Assembly (NCBI GenBank): GCA_964020155.1 | Contig: OZ026553.1 | Location: 2,775,979 to 2,839,978, forward strand | Source of the DNA: Chondrilla cf. caribensis | Taxonomy: Eukaryota > Porifera > Demospongiae > Chondrillida > Chondrillidae | DNA: 64,000 nt | Direction of reading: 5' to 3' | Shown here: in pieces, positions 50,401 through 56,400 of the stretch | Position numbering within the stretch: the first letter of the stretch is position 1 | How the letters are laid out: every line of letters starts with the position of its first letter | Notes under the pieces: generated by a model | What the model saw: the letters and a program-made list of their open reading frames with translations, nothing else | Databases searched by the model: none | Told to the model about the DNA's origin: nothing | Program-made: the position numbers and the translations under genes

Positions 50401-50560
50401 TGGTATATACCCTGTTAATACTACTGTAACTGTGTATGTGTTTTGACTTAATACATAATGCAAGGTTTGAATTTCTAAATATGTATCTACTCTGTCATCT
50501 CTTATACCAGGTGATTTGGATATCAGCAAAGTTATCCATTCTCAATATTTCTTCAGTTAA
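20429..50560 (+). CDS. POLRMT: Mitochondrial RNA polymerase (spliced, about 30 exons)
   Basis: This single-subunit, T7-like polymerase transcribes mitochondrial DNA. Exons with matching GT/AG sites: 20429-20610, 22292-22390, 22848-23000, 23216-23284, 23908-24030, 27953-28027, 28794-28844, 29588-29696, 33917-33999, 34098-34223, 34634-34750, 34901-34942, 35501-35638, 35770-35814, 36307-36394, 36788-36915, 37335 to about 37449, 37938-38058, 38132-38216, 38592-38703, 38771-38849, 45029-45151, 46327-46449, 46992-47069, 48082-48150, 48220-48333, 48564-48677, 48774-48823, 48917-49015, 49096-49168, 49233-49321, 49827-49873, about 49905-49945, and 50511-50560 ending in TAA. The protein follows vertebrate POLRMT from the PPR region to the C-terminal YFFS. 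The start exon with the mitochondrial presequence is not resolved; 19611-19775 is a candidate. Three large transposons sit in its introns. No stop was seen in any assigned exon, so the gene looks functional. Confidence 0.92.
20656..21127. mobile_element. hAT-like MITE (472 bp) with 8-bp target duplication
   Basis: The ends are TAGCGTTGGGCGATAA and, inverted, TAGCATTGGGCGATAA. They are flanked by identical ATGTAGGT at 20648-20655 and 21128-21135. An 8-bp duplication with TAG..TTGGGCG ends is typical of hAT elements. The interior is full of CGATAAT/ATTATCG inverted motifs and has no transposase. It lies in a POLRMT intron 45 bp after an exon. Confidence 0.85.
21136..22060. other. POLRMT intron sequence without recognised element
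   Basis: AT-rich intron. A 98-codon open frame on the minus strand (21216-21512, with [15 protein letters not shown]) looks faintly protein-like but has no start context, splice partners or family match, so it is not called as a gene. Confidence 0.4.
22067..22209. repeat. Interspersed repeat, copy 2 (partner at 8041-8198)
   Basis: Same plan as the copy at 8041-8198, with a clearer terminal hairpin: CAAGTAATTCAAATGTGA, a G-run, GCCCCACG, then ACTTGAATTACTTG. It lies about 80 bp before a POLRMT exon. Confidence 0.5.
24193..24293. repeat. Left subterminal GTTAAC array
   Basis: Repeated GTTAAC/GGTTAAC/TGTTAAC units in both orientations immediately inside the left terminal repeat. GTGAATAGTTAAC occurs here and again in the right array. 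These are likely binding sites for an element-encoded protein, or part of its promoters; this is inferred from position only. Confidence 0.65.
24390..25385 (+). pseudogene. Tc1-type transposase, DD34E, two frameshifts
   Basis: Tc1 transposases cut and paste DNA at TA sites. The N-terminal segment (24390 to about 24630) holds the paired helix-turn-helix ([24 protein letters not shown] linker). The frame then shifts near 24625 ([20 protein letters not shown]) and again in an A-rich run near 24775-24790, returning to [19 protein letters not shown]. The catalytic triad is present: D in WTDES (24839-24841), D in [10 protein letters not shown] (25089-25091), E in PIENLW (25194-25196), with 34 residues between the last two. 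The C-terminus ends GEATGY before TAA. As read it cannot make one protein, so the copy is probably inactive unless small introns or frameshifting rescue it. Confidence 0.85.
25386..25879. other. AT-rich spacer between the two convergent transposon genes
   Basis: About 490 bp, extremely AT-rich with many ATAATA and TATA strings. No ORF looks real. It probably contains both 3' ends: AATAAA-like strings occur just after the transposase stop and on the minus strand after the BEN gene stop. Confidence 0.5.
25880..27502 (-). CDS. BEN-domain protein encoded by the Tc1-like element
   Basis: Intact 540-codon frame. The ORF opens MFTSRW; a second in-frame ATG 16 codons on ([20 protein letters not shown]) begins the conserved-looking part. 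Residues about 17-90 form a compact basic domain ([20 protein letters not shown]) ending in a nuclear-localisation-like PAKKRRRKD. Residues about 115-330 are a Ser/Pro/His-rich low-complexity linker with a coding minisatellite. Residues about 360-410 look coiled-coil ([17 protein letters not shown]). The C-terminal 100 residues match a BEN domain: [48 protein letters not shown] domains bind DNA and chromatin partners. A role as accessory DNA-binding protein for the GTTAAC arrays, or as a silencing factor, is inference. It is complete while its partner transposase is broken. Confidence 0.8.
   Translation of the reverse strand: MFTSRWIVRLRAIRFVMEKVLIRYVDNGSSRYDGKDYLEDIKKIRREVGVSGSLKAGETVKIKTKSRIWNAVVLNANPEQQPAKKRRRKDNFLSPEVPIQASSSIIASFSSGSPLKAYEEPTLQQTSSSHPPPLSPSSSSHPLPTLSSSSSHPLPTLSSSSSHPLPTSSSSSHPLPTLSSSSSHPLPTSSSSSHPLPTLSSSSSHPLPTSSSSSHPLPTLSSSSSSHSLPIISSLPSSQPLPTLSSSPHLPTTSSLSSHPQATSSCHVPPTLSSLSYGTETPPSSILTPCSLSLFDLPPISSSFTPPPISSSFHPPSSVHLPISNDSSPISPPHYHTTNDLMNVPLDFNDIWNDECYPTENPILEDRHKDIFHQIKKQLDRIEQRFEAFEVNVFKRLSRLEDADRMQRAPMRRPLAELNRQEAPPSTFRKPTSNDDNLAIQGILNNPKYTTGVQLGMAIAKILFSEHKMATCTLTGRTVNGQGREALDPSKLHLIEDMIQRRFNLSIPDLAAVRSAFRVSLMNRCKYLKLKLAPQNPNII
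26826..27112. repeat. Coding minisatellite within the BEN gene
   Basis: About eight tandem units of 33-36 nt, GATGATGATGAT(GAT)AAGGTTGGCAATGGGTGG-type on the plus strand. On the coding strand they read SSSSHPLPT(L). The unit lengths are multiples of three, so the frame survives copy-number change. Confidence 0.9.
27571..27657. repeat. Right subterminal GTTAAC array
   Basis: Dense GTTAAC and GGTTAACCGTTAAC units inside the right terminal repeat, just upstream of the BEN gene start, including AGTGAATAGTTAACGG shared with the left array. Confidence 0.65.
28028..28793. other. POLRMT intron, nothing further recognised
   Basis: Unique AT-rich intron sequence. No repeat ends, RNA gene or coding signal was seen. 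Confidence 0.5.
29778..29802. repeat. (TTAGG)5 tail of the LINE
   Basis: Five exact TAGGT units at the 3' end of the minus-strand LINE, i.e. (CCTAA)n on its sense strand. Short tandem tails are typical of CR1/L2-type LINEs. The unit equals the arthropod-type telomere repeat. Confidence 0.85.
30044..33142 (-). CDS. LINE endonuclease/reverse transcriptase polyprotein with 2A-like peptide
   Basis: The frame is open from a GTG at 33151; the first ATG is at 33142 ([10 protein letters not shown]), inside a YY1-like AAAATGGCGGCT. About 1032 residues. Near residue 85 is a 2A-like motif, [11 protein letters not shown], matching D(V/I)ExNPGP, at which ribosomes skip a bond between G and P. It would release a short N-terminal leader. 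The APE endonuclease follows ([39 protein letters not shown]). Next comes reverse transcriptase ([70 protein letters not shown] near 30875), then a C-terminal region with [15 protein letters not shown] residues (actual [12 protein letters not shown]). No stop or frameshift. A separate ORF1 is not seen. Confidence 0.95.
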   Translation of the reverse strand: MAAYHYREFCTRLILFNILSYFLLNQEPFYPLVCSRTEFHCTTLLPKFTLDLDRFSHLRTSLRKWYTTRNRLTPRRSLLLCGDVETNPGPNAIQKTKLFKISHLNIRSLICHLDELRYFVANTRPDVLGLSETWLDSTIADEEIAISGYQLFRSDRNRLGGGVACYVADQWNSKLISACMASSGLESLWVSVNSRKLPSNLSIGCFYRPPNSPAESVRDICSTIEDMMVSNKYVIVCGDLNIDLSDSTKPNSKLLTNFITNHSLSQPIREPTRVSNHSSSTIDLFLVSSDVPIYHSGVLDTAITDHLPIFLEISWKSIKPPAKFINRRSFKNFNKSEFKEDLSRAPWSLMDMFQSPDDKLMVLESLLLDVLDLHAPVRAIRVKKNPAPWIDKTIRDDMNLRNKYLKRFRSSRSSLDWESYRHQRNLVCRKQREAKREYFHRLISRKSNPSLIWKTLKASRSSSSTINWSTFTCSQAQLANDFNRHFICISGRHSKPLTTRSSSPSALAPIHVSFLSQFLPINPQECEDELVNLKQNKSTGPDGIPPFILKSSAEVISHPLCSVINSSINTASFPAGWKHAHVKPLFKSGDKSLFSNYRPISLLPVLSKTLEHVVRKQLLCHLNESRLLYPLQSGFRSGYSTTTTLLHCCNDWYLALDHGLMVGVLFLDVAKAFDTLDHRLLMHKLQALNISSQASEWIQSYLSDRTQSTVIGDSQSNLLAIPSGVPQGTVLGPTLFSLFINDLPQAICDGTTILFADDTTIYVIGNDISAINKSLCSSLHLADEWLQTNHLCLNINKTKTMLIRSSRKKNVPSLSVHLHGSLIEQVSVFKFLGVYLNDTLTWSNHIEEVSVKVSRNIALLRRLSWFLPQSALLLFYKSFILPLFDYCDVVWYSCTKEEASSLERLQTYAAKIILRLSKHSSATSARKLLGLSTLSSRRKYHLAQHTYSTICGRHPEYLKKLFAPVTDLHNHFTRHASKGNIRLPAPKSNFGKKAFSFCGSTIWSSLPTEARKADSIFTFNSITKPLLLNYST
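33166..33349. mobile_element. MITE-like palindrome with 27-bp perfect arms
   Basis: Positions 33166-33192 (TGCATAGGGTAATTCAGTAC and on) are the exact reverse complement of 33323-33349. The 184-bp unit has a simple AT-rich interior and no ORF. TGCA at both outer edges could be a 4-bp target duplication or simply part of the arms. The LINE 5' end abuts it. Confidence 0.75.
33350..33916. other. POLRMT intron, nothing further recognised
   Basis: AT-rich DNA with a C-run near 33488. No element ends or coding potential seen. Confidence 0.4.
37497..37865. mobile_element. hAT-like MITE, diverged copy related to 57877-58245
   Basis: It shares, in the opposite orientation, the ends CAGTGATGGGATAATTGATC / GGGGCTGGGAATTGG and the interior motifs GATTAATCA, GGAAGTAATTAAGTG and CTTCATGGGTTCAATTTTGT with the copy at 57877-58245. 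No target duplication was confirmed. It is intronic in POLRMT. Confidence 0.6.
38971..39188 (-). repeat. 3' LTR of the gypsy element
   Basis: 218 bp. It differs from the other LTR by T/C at the TCGG/CCGG site, G/A in ATCGAG/ATCAAG, T/C in CATG/CACG and T/C in ACTAAT/ACCAAT. Confidence 0.95.
39189..39203 (-). other. Polypurine tract of the gypsy element
   Basis: On the minus strand TTGGGAGGGGGTGA directly precedes the LTR start TGTAACAG; this is the usual plus-strand primer position. Confidence 0.75.
39221..40486 (-). pseudogene. gypsy integrase region, separated from pol by a TAG
   Basis: It continues the pol frame after TAG at 40487-40489. It contains the zinc-binding CRSCPQCS end of the HHCC motif and the catalytic core: [32 protein letters not shown] and [17 protein letters not shown] give the D, D and E. 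A basic tail ([11 protein letters not shown]) ends the polyprotein. The ORF from its first ATG (40411) is 396 codons with no internal stop. The preceding stop would prevent a normal gag-pol product without readthrough. Confidence 0.9.
40487..43480 (-). pseudogene. gypsy gag 3' part, protease, reverse transcriptase and RNase H
   Basis: One frame, shared with gag and integrase. After the gag TGA it continues ([20 protein letters not shown]) and is stopped by TAG at 43379-43381 and TAA at 43229-43231. It then has a CCHC zinc knuckle ([14 protein letters not shown]) near 43100-43140. From the ATG at 43006 it is open for 839 codons: protease [12 protein letters not shown] (residues about 41-52), reverse transcriptase with [28 protein letters not shown] and [10 protein letters not shown], and RNase H ([29 protein letters not shown]). 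It ends at TAG 40487-40489. Confidence 0.92.
43481..44521 (-). pseudogene. gypsy gag N-terminal region, ends in premature TGA
   Basis: 346 codons from ATG at 44521. It includes a coiled-coil ([19 protein letters not shown]) and the capsid-like segment [45 protein letters not shown]. The TGA at 43481-43483 interrupts what is plainly continuing gag sequence in the same frame; a C-to-T change in CGA would explain it. Confidence 0.9.
44672..44690 (-). other. Primer-binding site region of the gypsy element
   Basis: On the minus strand, TGGAGGTCCTGCCGAGAC begins two bases after the 5' LTR. The leading TGG is complementary to a tRNA CCA end. I cannot assign the tRNA. Confidence 0.55.
44691..44908 (-). 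repeat. 5' LTR of the gypsy element
   Basis: 218 bp, same length as the other LTR, with 214 identical positions. Confidence 0.95.
45909..46295. mobile_element. hAT-like MITE, diverged
   Basis: Ends TAGAGGTGCACTGATACAAG and (inverted) TAGGGATACACCAATATGG. Internal GATACCGATA / TATCGGCCGATACC motifs resemble the common hAT terminal form TAGGG.TGCACCGATA. No exact 8-bp duplication was found. POLRMT intron. Confidence 0.6.
46497..46760. repeat. TCTTCATGTG-type degenerate tandem repeat
   Basis: About 25 loosely repeated units such as TCTTCATGTGTCC or TCTTCATGTGACT in a POLRMT intron. The Ser/Cys/Val/Phe-rich frames across it are repeat artefacts. Confidence 0.75.
47772..47850. repeat. Perfect 20-bp hairpin with 39-nt loop
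   Basis: AATGTGGGCCATCCATTAAC (47772-47791) is the exact reverse complement of 47831-47850. It is in a POLRMT intron. It may be a tiny foldback element or a structured RNA stem. Confidence 0.75.
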
Positions 50561-51320
50561 CTATTATTGTTACAATTGTTAACTTTATTATTACAATAAT
50601 ATTAATATTATTTTTACTTCAATCGAGGTATTTTCCAATAATTGCAATGAAGACATAGGTACGTAATTATCATATTTTTACAATAATGTATACATGTACA
50701 CGTATTGGTGAAGCAACCACTATTATTATAATATACACACAGTGAATACTCATTAATCTGCCACAATTCGTTTTCAAAGAATACGGTGGATTAGTGAGTT
50801 TGGCGAAATAAATGGATAACATTATTATTCATTGGTACACTGTACTTATACATTACATGTACATATAATGGTACCTGGGAAATTGTGGCGGGTTGAAAGT
50901 TTTGACGGATTAACAAGAATTCACTGTATATGTAGTGGCTTTTATTTGTAATTAATTATTCTAAATGATTTTGGTGTATTAGTGATTTGTTTGTTATAAG
51001 ATTGTGTCAGTATAGTGGTCACCTCAAGTTTATAGGTTAGTAAATCCCATGCTTCTGTGAATTGGAGTCAACATCCCTTTTGTAGTAAACATTTTTAGGA
51101 GTGTTAAGTGTTTTTCAAGGTTTGATGTATAGCCTTGGTGGTGGCGTGTTGAGGACAGTAGGAACGGAATAGTGATTGAGTTGAGTTTGAGCTAATCCCT
51201 TCCCAACCCCACCACTGAACTTGTTCATGTTTGTTGCGTCTTCATATTCTTGAGATTGTGATATTGATATTGCATATAGATATTGATATTGATAGTGATA
51301 TATGCCAGTGTGACTCCTCC
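50561..51320. other. Intergenic, downstream of POLRMT
   Basis: AT-rich sequence that should hold the POLRMT 3' UTR; AATAAA occurs near 50806. A GATATTGATATTG simple repeat lies at about 51260-51300. No gene seen. Confidence 0.4.
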
Positions 51321-51324
51321 TCTA

Positions 51325-52590
51325 GTCAGTGTCTAGTTGTTGGTTCAGGATGGCTACTCATGTCCTGTATGTATCCATCCATTCCACTCTCATATCCAGT
51401 GTAACCTCTCATAAAGGACAACTCTGTATCGTGACTCTTGTATGGCTTCACTTTAGCCACCAGCAATAGCAAGGTACACACATTGGGTGGTACCTAGAGA
51501 AAGAATGGGAAAGTAGAAAGGTATTCAAACAAAATGTTTAGTTTAGATGATGATTTGAAGTGGTCAGTTTGATGGAGGAGATTGTGGATCTGAAGCATGA
51601 TGAATTGCCGGCCCCCACTGTTGTTCAATGTGTGTACTTCCCATTTGTATCCATGTACTTTGGCCACGTATCCAAAGTATCGTGTGTGTTTATTCATCCC
51701 ATCCAATGGCCCATGTTCTAATGTGTCAAGTTCTCCTCCGTTGTGCTCCCTCTCTTCCAGTTGAATGGAGTCTTGTTGGTACTAACCAGGGCTACACTGG
51801 AGGAGTTGAATGGGAAGTAGAATAGGTTCCTTTTTGAGATTGTCCAGTTCTGAACTGTACCCCCATCTTGTTGAGTATGGAGGATACCTCAGGATTGGTG
51901 TTGGTGGACACGACCCTGCCCAGTAAGTGTATTCCACCCTGTCTACATCCACTTGGAGGTACGTGTGTATGTATTGACTTGCACAACCTCCTTTTGTCAA
52001 GTGTAGTGTGTTGTAAGTGGTCCTCTTGAGATTGTGTGTGTGGTGTGCATTTCAGTAATGAAGTGAGTATCTTATCCCAATTTATGTAGGTGTGTACATG
52101 TATGTCCACTGTATTCATTTTCAGTGAAGACCTTCTCCTGACCAACCAGTGTGCAAGTATGTATACAGTATAATTATCCAGTCCATTTAGTTCATTCTTC
52201 TATGTAGATGTAAACCTATCATATTATATTAGATATACATCCATCCATAGGTCACAACTTGGAGGTTGACCTTGAGGTGGACCTTTCACAATATGTCATC
52301 CTATCTGAATCCTGAACCACATACATATGTAGATGTTCATCCATACGTACTATACATTAATTTTTATACTGCATGTAATGTGGAATGAATGACTGAGCCC
52401 TGGTTAGTGATCAAGTTATTTCCACCGCTAACAGCCAACAGACGAGAGTCCAATGTTGTTATTGTTGTTTGTAGATTATATCCTGTCCTATGTGTGTGTT
52501 GGTGTATAAACCTGACATAATGTTCTCTGTGTCCGGTTTTAGCAGCAGACTCATTAATAGTGGATCTATATTCCATTGTTCTCAAGTGTC
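51325..52590 (-). pseudogene. Unidentified coding-like region, possibly decayed gene
   Basis: On the minus strand one frame stays almost open from about 52000 to TGA near 51310. Only two TAGs interrupt it (51782-51784 and 51494-51496), both in AG contexts that could be splice acceptors. Segments read like protein: RVEYTYWAGSCPPTPILRY, RYFGYVAKVHGYKWEVHTLN, FIMLQIHNLLHQTDHFKS, VPPNVCTLLLLVAKVKPYKS. A further open stretch at 52364-52585 reads HREHYVRFIHQHTHRTGYNL and SRLLAVSGGNNLITNQGSVI. I recognise no family. It may be a small spliced gene between POLRMT and LMF2 or a pseudogene. The opposite strand also has open frames here, which weakens the case. Confidence 0.3.
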
Positions 52591-52904
52591 AAGACTTCAA
52601 CTACAGAGGATTGTGCTCGATTGGATGTGTATGTGGAGGAGGGTGTGTGTACGTGGGAGTGTACAGTATTTGGTGGAGATTGTGTATATGTCTTTTGAAT
52701 ATAAAGCAATCATTTCACTTGTATGTACCTTATTTTGTTTGATATAATTGTTTTTATTGTGGGTGCATATTTATTCGTTGTTTCTCTGAAATAATTGATA
52801 AATAACGGTATTGGTTCAGATGTCATGTCGTCACTTGTCTCAAGAAAAGGGAAAGTTTAGGTAAATAGTGATTAACCCCTGAGGGTGGAGCCCAAAGGCA
52901 TATA

Positions 52905-53074
52905 CAGTCAAACCTCTCTATTAAGGACACATTGGGACCTTCAGTCCTCGATAGAGGTCTCCTCAATTCAGAGGTCACTTAATACACTATACTGTATTAC
53001 ACTGGGATACAGAATGGTGTCCTCATTATAGAGGTGTTTGCAATTCAGAGGTTTGTAATAGAGAGGTTTCACTG
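52905..53074. mobile_element. Pogo/Tigger-like MITE (170 bp), copy 1
   Basis: Ends CAGTCAAACCTCTCTATTA and (inverted) CAGTGAAACCTCTCTATTA, flanked by TA on both sides (52903-52904 and 53075-53076). The interior has repeated GAGGT and no ORF. CAGT..AACCTCTCTAT ends with TA duplication are typical of pogo-group Tc1/mariner elements. Confidence 0.8.
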
Positions 53075-53448
53075 TAAATATAATGCATAATATATATGAA
53101 TCGCTACATTCAATCTTAATTCCCTAATTCCCATTGTATAATTCTAATATAACCTTTACTTAGTTCACTGGTATTATAATATACGTACATGCATGGATCA
53201 ATATAAACAATTTAATTTGTATCATCTTATAATCATGTATGACATTTATATAATATGGGTATATATATACACATATTATATGTTTCTACCACATCTTATA
53301 TGAAATACCAGGGCCAGTATAATTATAATGCATAATTATTTAACGAAATCACAATTGAATAGAGATCAAAGCAACTATTGTGTTAGTAATAATTATGTTC
53401 TGTTGAAGTTAACACGAAAAATTAAACCCAACTAACTAGTCTAGCACT

Positions 53449-56400
53449 TTAGACATTAAAGTATGATGTTATCATATTGAATACCAGTGCCATGGCAATC
53501 ATAATCCACACAAGTACGTGATGAGGGATATCTTCATGTGTATGTCTGATCCAATCCAAGAACTTGGTGTAGATATTGATCGGAGGTTTGTAGTCTTTAC
53601 CATTCAAATAGCCTTGGTGCTTGAGAAAGTCTATAAGTGTTGGTTCTTGCCAATGGAGGGGAGGAATATATTCCTTAGTCATAGTTCTGGTCCACCAGTT
53701 ACTACTGCTGCAGCTAGTGTAGAAGGAAAGACAACAGAAATGAAAATAATGTACATATAACATGTATAGATGTACGTATGTCCATACATGTTATGTATAA
53801 TATTACAAACCCCTTTCTGTATTATAATATTATTTTTATGTACTATACATTTTATAAATACGTACGTATCTTGTACCATGATGTAAGACATCAAGTCACT
53901 CTAAAAAATTGCAAAATTTGTAGCAGGAGACAGTTACACAACAAGAAGCGCAGGGACTATTGTTCTCATGGTGAAATCTCATTCCTGGTATAAAAATCAC
54001 CAAACCTTCCATTCCCATTGCAGGAATTTCCATAACATACTTGTTTCCTTGACAGTCGGCAACAGCAGGAGTGAAATGGTACAAATACAACTTTGCTCTG
54101 ATGTACAGTGGTGGTTTCTTGAAAGGCTGTTGTGGACCCATCAACTTCAAAACAGCTGTTTCGCCAATTAATAAGCGATACACAAGATGAACAATCCATG
54201 GATTCTGTTGATAGCTTCCTAGTGCTGCAAACCACATTTGCCAGTCCAAACGAGGTTGATGAGGAACTGTTAAAAAATATAAAAGTAGATTCAAAATCGG
54301 AGGAAGTACTAATCATGCATGCACAAGTACAAATGAAATTTTGATTAACCAGTGATTTTACTTAATATTTGAGAGCTGATTCCCAAATTGCATTAGTTAC
54401 ACAAGTGCTGGTGAGCACAGATGTACCCATGTACATAGGTACAGACAAAATCATTGATACGTAGATGAATAAATTCAAATACACTGTCAGGTGGATATGG
54501 GCAGAGGTGAACAAAGGGGATACACTACCACTGTACTGGTGATATTGGATGCACCAAAATGTGTTGACCATGTTCACATATGTTCAGTATTCAATAGGTC
54601 CACACAAGCCATAATGAGAGATAATATAAGGCTAATGTGTTCAGACAACATTGCCTATTATGTTATTCTCCTATGCCCTGAAACCCATCCAACCTTGCTC
54701 ATTTCCAAAATACAATTGAATACTTGAAACTGTATGTAGTTCCAATTTCAACTTTGTACACCAGTTTCAAAGATATGAGGACAATCTAAAAGTATTGCTA
54801 CTGTTGCTCAATAGCCTCTATATGAAGAGCATCTCTTAGCCAATGTACGTATGACATCATGGCTGTAATGGTAACTTACTTTCCCTTACAGCTAGTCATA
54901 TATCACTACTGGCAGCTATTTGACTAGTTAACAATTACAACAGTTACAGACTATTCAAAAATCTGCATGCCATGCAGCATACTATCCTCATAATCACTTA
55001 CAGGCTATGCAAATGACACATTTCACACCAATTAACTTATTTACAATGATTGGATAAATTCAACATGACAAGTAGGATTTAGGTTTTATAACATTGTTCA
55101 TTAATCTTTCTTGGTCAACAAATATCTATAAACATTAATGTCCTGCAAGAAACAGATCAACTCACATACAAATGGTGGTGGCCTATTGATGTCACCAGGC
55201 TTGTAAACAAATTCAAACTCTCTCCAGTCTTCATTCAAAGTATCAGCACCTTCGATAACTACTTCTGGTCGACCTCCTACACCAGTCATTCTTCTGAAGA
55301 GACCGTAAGTGTTACAAATGGAAATCTTATCAACACTGTTGTAAGTATCTATCACTCCTTTGGGAAGAGAATGATAGAATGTACTATCCAATACTGAGAG
55401 TGGAACCTGTGTATACACATGAAGAGATAGTGCACCATAATAATATTATTATTATTCTGGTACATAATGTATAGGTACATATATACAAAAGAAGGGTTTC
55501 CTGGAACTTATTACAGCTCCAAACAATGAAGTGTATGATAAACAAGGTTACACAGTATCTTTGCACTGTACAGTTTCCAAGAACACATTCCAATACATAT
55601 GTATGCTGGTGATATACACACATGTATTGGTGTATGACACGTAAATAATCCACATGGGTGTACATGTATGGACATATATATGTACATACATACCAGTGAT
55701 ACTGTAAATAGCAAACCACCAAGTACAACAGTGTATAAGCAGGCTACACCATTTGATAATGAAACATCCCTCAGGAATCTACAAGAAAAGTAACAGACAC
55801 TTTTTTAAATACAAAATGTACACAAAAAATTAGCAGACTAACAGCTTACATACCTACAAACTATCAAATACACTTCATATCCAAAGACCAGCACAGCTTG
55901 TAAAGCAGCAATTCTCACTGCATAGGTCACCCATCTTTCAAATTCTTGGTAAGTGAATGTAATTTCAGTTTTGATTAGCATTTCTTTCAGAGAAATTGTT
56001 GTACCGAATATGTATGATGTATAATAAACACTAAGTAAAATCAAAACAGATATCACGATGACCTTCACCGGCAAGAAAAATGCTTTCCAAACATAAGGAA
56101 AGACTTTACTTTTCTTCTCATTGGTGTTGTTGGTGTCAAGTAAAGACAAGCAAAGAACAATAGTTAACAAATTGAAGAAGTTGTAATTACCAGAGGTGAT
56201 AATGCACAACTGAAAGAATACTTGACAGATGAAAGCAAAGTATCGAATGGCTTTTATTGGCACAAAGAAAAAAAATGGTACCAGTATTTCAATATAATAT
56301 GTGGCAACAACTGATAATTTCTGAAACCATTCAGGAAGTTGGTGCACATACCAAGCAAGTGGAGTAGGAATGCACTGAGATTCATAGTGATAGTTTAGCG

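Larger units (their letters stand above)
37335..50560 (+). other. POLRMT: POLRMT catalytic core exons
   Basis: The T7-family signatures appear in order: [20 protein letters not shown] (38132 exon), [40 protein letters not shown], motif [17 protein letters not shown] (46327 exon; first catalytic Asp), motif [20 protein letters not shown] (48082 exon), [20 protein letters not shown], and motif [13 protein letters not shown] (49096 exon; second catalytic Asp). The last exon encodes [15 protein letters not shown]. All key residues are present, supporting an active enzyme. Confidence 0.93.
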
